From Fluviicola taffensis DSM 16823 (GTDB lineage Bacteria > Bacteroidota > Bacteroidia > Flavobacteriales_D > Crocinitomicaceae), in contig NC_015321.1 in assembly GCF_000194605.1 (NCBI RefSeq), forward strand, positions 3,968,001-4,032,000: DNA of 64,000 nucleotides. The letters run 5' to 3'. Under the pieces are notes generated by a model, which did no database searches, was not told the origin of the DNA, and saw only the letters and a list, made by a program, of their open reading frames with translations. Made by a program: the position numbers and the translations under genes. Positions 62,036 through 64,000 of the stretch are shown one piece after another (the stretch's first letter is position 1; each line of letters opens with the position of its first letter).

Positions 62036-62660
62036 AATTGCTTAATAATTTGATTTGGTTGCGATATAATACCACTTTATTATCCTTTTCAAGACGTTTC
62101 AATAAACGCGAAATAACTTCCCTTGAACTCGATAAATCAATCGCAATTTGTTCGTGAGAAAGGTTAATAACAGTGGAATGAGTAGATTTTGATTTTTCTT
62201 TCAAATAATGAACAAGACGTTCGTCCAATCGCTGAAAAGCAATTTGATCAATCATGATCAATAGCTCATTAAATCGTGAATGAATGGTTTTCATGATAAA
62301 GCTTTTCCAAGAAGCATATTTCATCATCCATTTATCCATTGCAGTTATGGGAATAGTCAGAATGATAGAATCTTCATCTGCTACTGCTCTAATTTCACTG
62401 GGAAACTCTTCCATGCAACACGTAAAAGTCATTGCGCAACTTTCATGCGGATGGATGTAATACAAAAACAATTCATGCCCTTCTTCATCTACTCGCGAAA
62501 TTTTCAATGTTCCAGAAAGCACAATTGGAATTACACGCACAATCTGTCCTGTATCTAATAGAAGATCTCCTTCTTTCAACCTGACTTCGTGAGATTTTTC
62601 ATTGATTTCTTCAACAAGTTCCTCTTCAAATAAGTCCTTTAATTTATCAAGCGGATTCAT
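62031..62660 (-). CDS. Crp/Fnr-family transcriptional regulator
   Basis: 209 residues: cNMP-fold N-terminal domain (about 15-120), dimer helix (about 125-145), and a C-terminal Crp-type HTH (STVINLSHEQIAIDLSSSRE VISRLLKRLEKD). The HE-(P/H)-ESCAMTFTCCMEEF cysteine cluster (about 75-90) could sense redox, NO or sulfur, in line with the neighbours; it lacks the Fnr N-terminal cysteine cluster. It probably regulates the next operon via the palindrome at 62020. Confidence 0.9.
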   Translation of the reverse strand: MNPLDKLKDLFEEELVEEINEKSHEVRLKEGDLLLDTGQIVRVIPIVLSGTLKISRVDEEGHELFLYYIHPHESCAMTFTCCMEEFPSEIRAVADEDSIILTIPITAMDKWMMKYASWKSFIMKTIHSRFNELLIMIDQIAFQRLDERLVHYLKEKSKSTHSTVINLSHEQIAIDLSSSREVISRLLKRLEKDNKVVLYRNQIKLLSNL

Positions 62661-62705
62661 GATACTTCATTACTTATCGATTATTTCTAAATTACATGAA
62701 TAATG

Positions 62706-64000
62706 TTATTCAGTAGTTGCGGATTCTTCTCGCCTTTTTACTTTTTTCTGCGCTGGAGTTGGATCTTTCACCCATGAATTATCATAAGGTATCAATAAAT
62801 CGGAAGCACGTAATTCTGCTACTCCAATTTTACCATCCATATAGTTTGCAAGTAATTTGAATCGTTTTTTATCTTCCTTTTGAAGGACTAAAAGGGTTGT
62901 ATTGATAGATGATTTGATAGCAATTGGAATTCCGCCACCTAAATCCGCCCAATGTCCGCTTAGATATAAGTTTTTTACTGGAGTGATGTAAGATGCGACT
63001 TTTCCTTGGTAATTTTCTTTCCCTGGTTTTTGAGCCATCATCGTCCCGTTTTTATTACCAGTGTAGCGGTAATGTGTAATTGGTGTTGCTACATCGCAAT
63101 ACAAAATATGTTTGCGCAAGTTTGGAACCAATCCCTTTTCTACACGATCAATTAATATATCTGCGTACTTATCTTTCAATTTCTGATATTCATCTCCGCG
63201 AGAATATGTTCCGTTTTCGTCAGCAACACATCCCCAATAATCGTTGTTATCCATCCAAGCAGGAATAAACAGTGTAATTGTTCCGTGTTCAGGTAGTGAA
63301 AGAGATTTATCTCGTACTGTCGATGCCAAAATGTGAATTCCACTTAAGTAAGGATCTCCTTTTCCCAAATCTTCTTTTGGAACTGTCGGATCAGCTAAGA
63401 AGACAATTTCTTCACCTAGCCCTAGTTCTTCTGCCGGACAATCAATCCCCAAAGCAACTGTCAAAGCTGAGGCATACAAAGGTGCACCTTTCAATCCATC
63501 CTTCATTTTAGCTGGAATGGATTCTTTCGGAAGCATTTTCTCAAACAACGTTTCGGCATCGCAAGCAGCAACTACATATTTACTAGAAATAGTGTGAGTT
63601 GTTCCTCGGTGCTCTAATCTTACTCCTTTTGCGACGTTGTCTTGTACTATAACTTCTGTGACTTTAGATTTGAAAAAAATCTCCCCACCCATTGTTTCGA
63701 TCGTATGCGTCAACCATTCAGGAAAACTTTGGCTCCCACCTTCTGGCGGAAGTTGAAAATCTTTGATATAAGCCCAAGAAATGGGGATTAAGCAGGATAA
63801 TACATCTGGTTCTGAGCAAAATACACGGTGTAGTTTTTCATCGGTGAAATAACGGCTTAAACCTTTCTTCATCTTTTCGCCCGTAAAACGGATATGTGGA
63901 ATAAAAGGAAGAGCGAAACGAAGCATTTTTAATCCATGAATCGGGTATTCATACCAACTCATTGAATTCATGGTTCTACTCAAATTTGCATAGCTATCAA
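62706..64000 (-). CDS. phytoene desaturase/CrtI-like FAD-dependent oxidoreductase (partial)
   Basis: About 430 residues of the C-terminal part; the frame is open at the window edge, so the FAD-binding GxGxxG N-terminus is missing. PEGGSQSFPEWLTHTIETMG followed by VVAACDAETLFEKML and the C-terminal NLYLSGHWADLGGGIPIAIK (FAD/substrate region) match the COG1233 phytoene desaturase/carotene isomerase family, which acts in carotenoid metabolism. A KKVKRREES tail ends it. Exact substrate not deducible. Confidence 0.85.
   Translation of the reverse strand, partial: DSYANLSRTMNSMSWYEYPIHGLKMLRFALPFIPHIRFTGEKMKKGLSRYFTDEKLHRVFCSEPDVLSCLIPISWAYIKDFQLPPEGGSQSFPEWLTHTIETMGGEIFFKSKVTEVIVQDNVAKGVRLEHRGTTHTISSKYVVAACDAETLFEKMLPKESIPAKMKDGLKGAPLYASALTVALGIDCPAEELGLGEEIVFLADPTVPKEDLGKGDPYLSGIHILASTVRDKSLSLPEHGTITLFIPAWMDNNDYWGCVADENGTYSRGDEYQKLKDKYADILIDRVEKGLVPNLRKHILYCDVATPITHYRYTGNKNGTMMAQKPGKENYQGKVASYITPVKNLYLSGHWADLGGGIPIAIKSSINTTLLVLQKEDKKRFKLLANYMDGKIGVAELRASDLLIPYDNSWVKDPTPAQKKVKRREESATTE

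Overview
The window looks like chromosomal core DNA of a Bacteroidota bacterium, most likely order Flavobacteriales and possibly close to Crocinitomicaceae/Fluviicola (lineage is inference). Support: low G+C, near absence of Shine-Dalgarno sites, many promoters with the Bacteroidota -7 box TAnnTTTG, three secreted proteins with type IX secretion (T9SS) C-terminal sorting domains, and Bacteroidota-type families (DUF5606, DUF6132, DUF6265, DUF6702, START-like). No phage, transposase, CRISPR-cas or classical defence locus is visible.

Layout. 1-3260: two glycosyltransferases overlapping an LptF/LptG-family permease. 3305-6451: two T9SS cargo proteins around a DUF4268 protein and a palindromic repeat, then an 815-bp gap. 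7267-18175: membrane-fused Ntn-hydrolase, OmpA protein, SRPBCC protein, an M56/BlaI sensor-repressor pair, small lipoproteins and a decayed M90 peptidase. 18274-23755: GT87-type enzyme, membrane proteins, a ceramidase-like CREST protein, GNAT and AI-2E permease. 23742-25917: a tightly overlapping trio (rhomboid, class IV aminotransferase, Dph6-like ATP pyrophosphatase), divergent from an L,D-transpeptidase. 27667-31757: rpe, DinB, OmpA-like, GNAT, SRP RNA and a transaldolase-like aldolase. 31948-40673: M1 peptidase, methyltransferase, metallophosphoesterase, universal stress protein and a CvfB-like protein. 40780-42599: LytS/LytTR-type two-component pair. 42726-49233: Ntox23-like protein, pyrG, a 49-bp tandem repeat array, yidC. 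49379-57903: NTF2-like protein, two subtilases, DUF5606 protein, M3 peptidase, START-like protein, ICMT-like protein. 57967-58458: tRNA-Met followed by several damaged copies of its own 3' end and terminator, with a RidA remnant between them. 58505-64000: pentapeptide protein, nitroreductase, aspartyl protease, thioredoxin, a Crp/Fnr-controlled rhodanese cluster, and a truncated phytoene-desaturase-like gene.

Most notable signals: (a) five genes have a perfect TAnnTTTG box exactly 4 nt before the start codon, suggesting leaderless transcripts; (b) the tRNA-tail array, whose copies keep the T-stem and acceptor strand but carry a palindromic hairpin in the T-loop; (c) a 49-bp tandem array between pyrG and yidC; (d) two well-placed palindromic operators, one in the blaI-like promoter spacer and one of CRP/FNR type in front of the rhodanese operon. 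All family calls come from reading the sequence; no database search was run.
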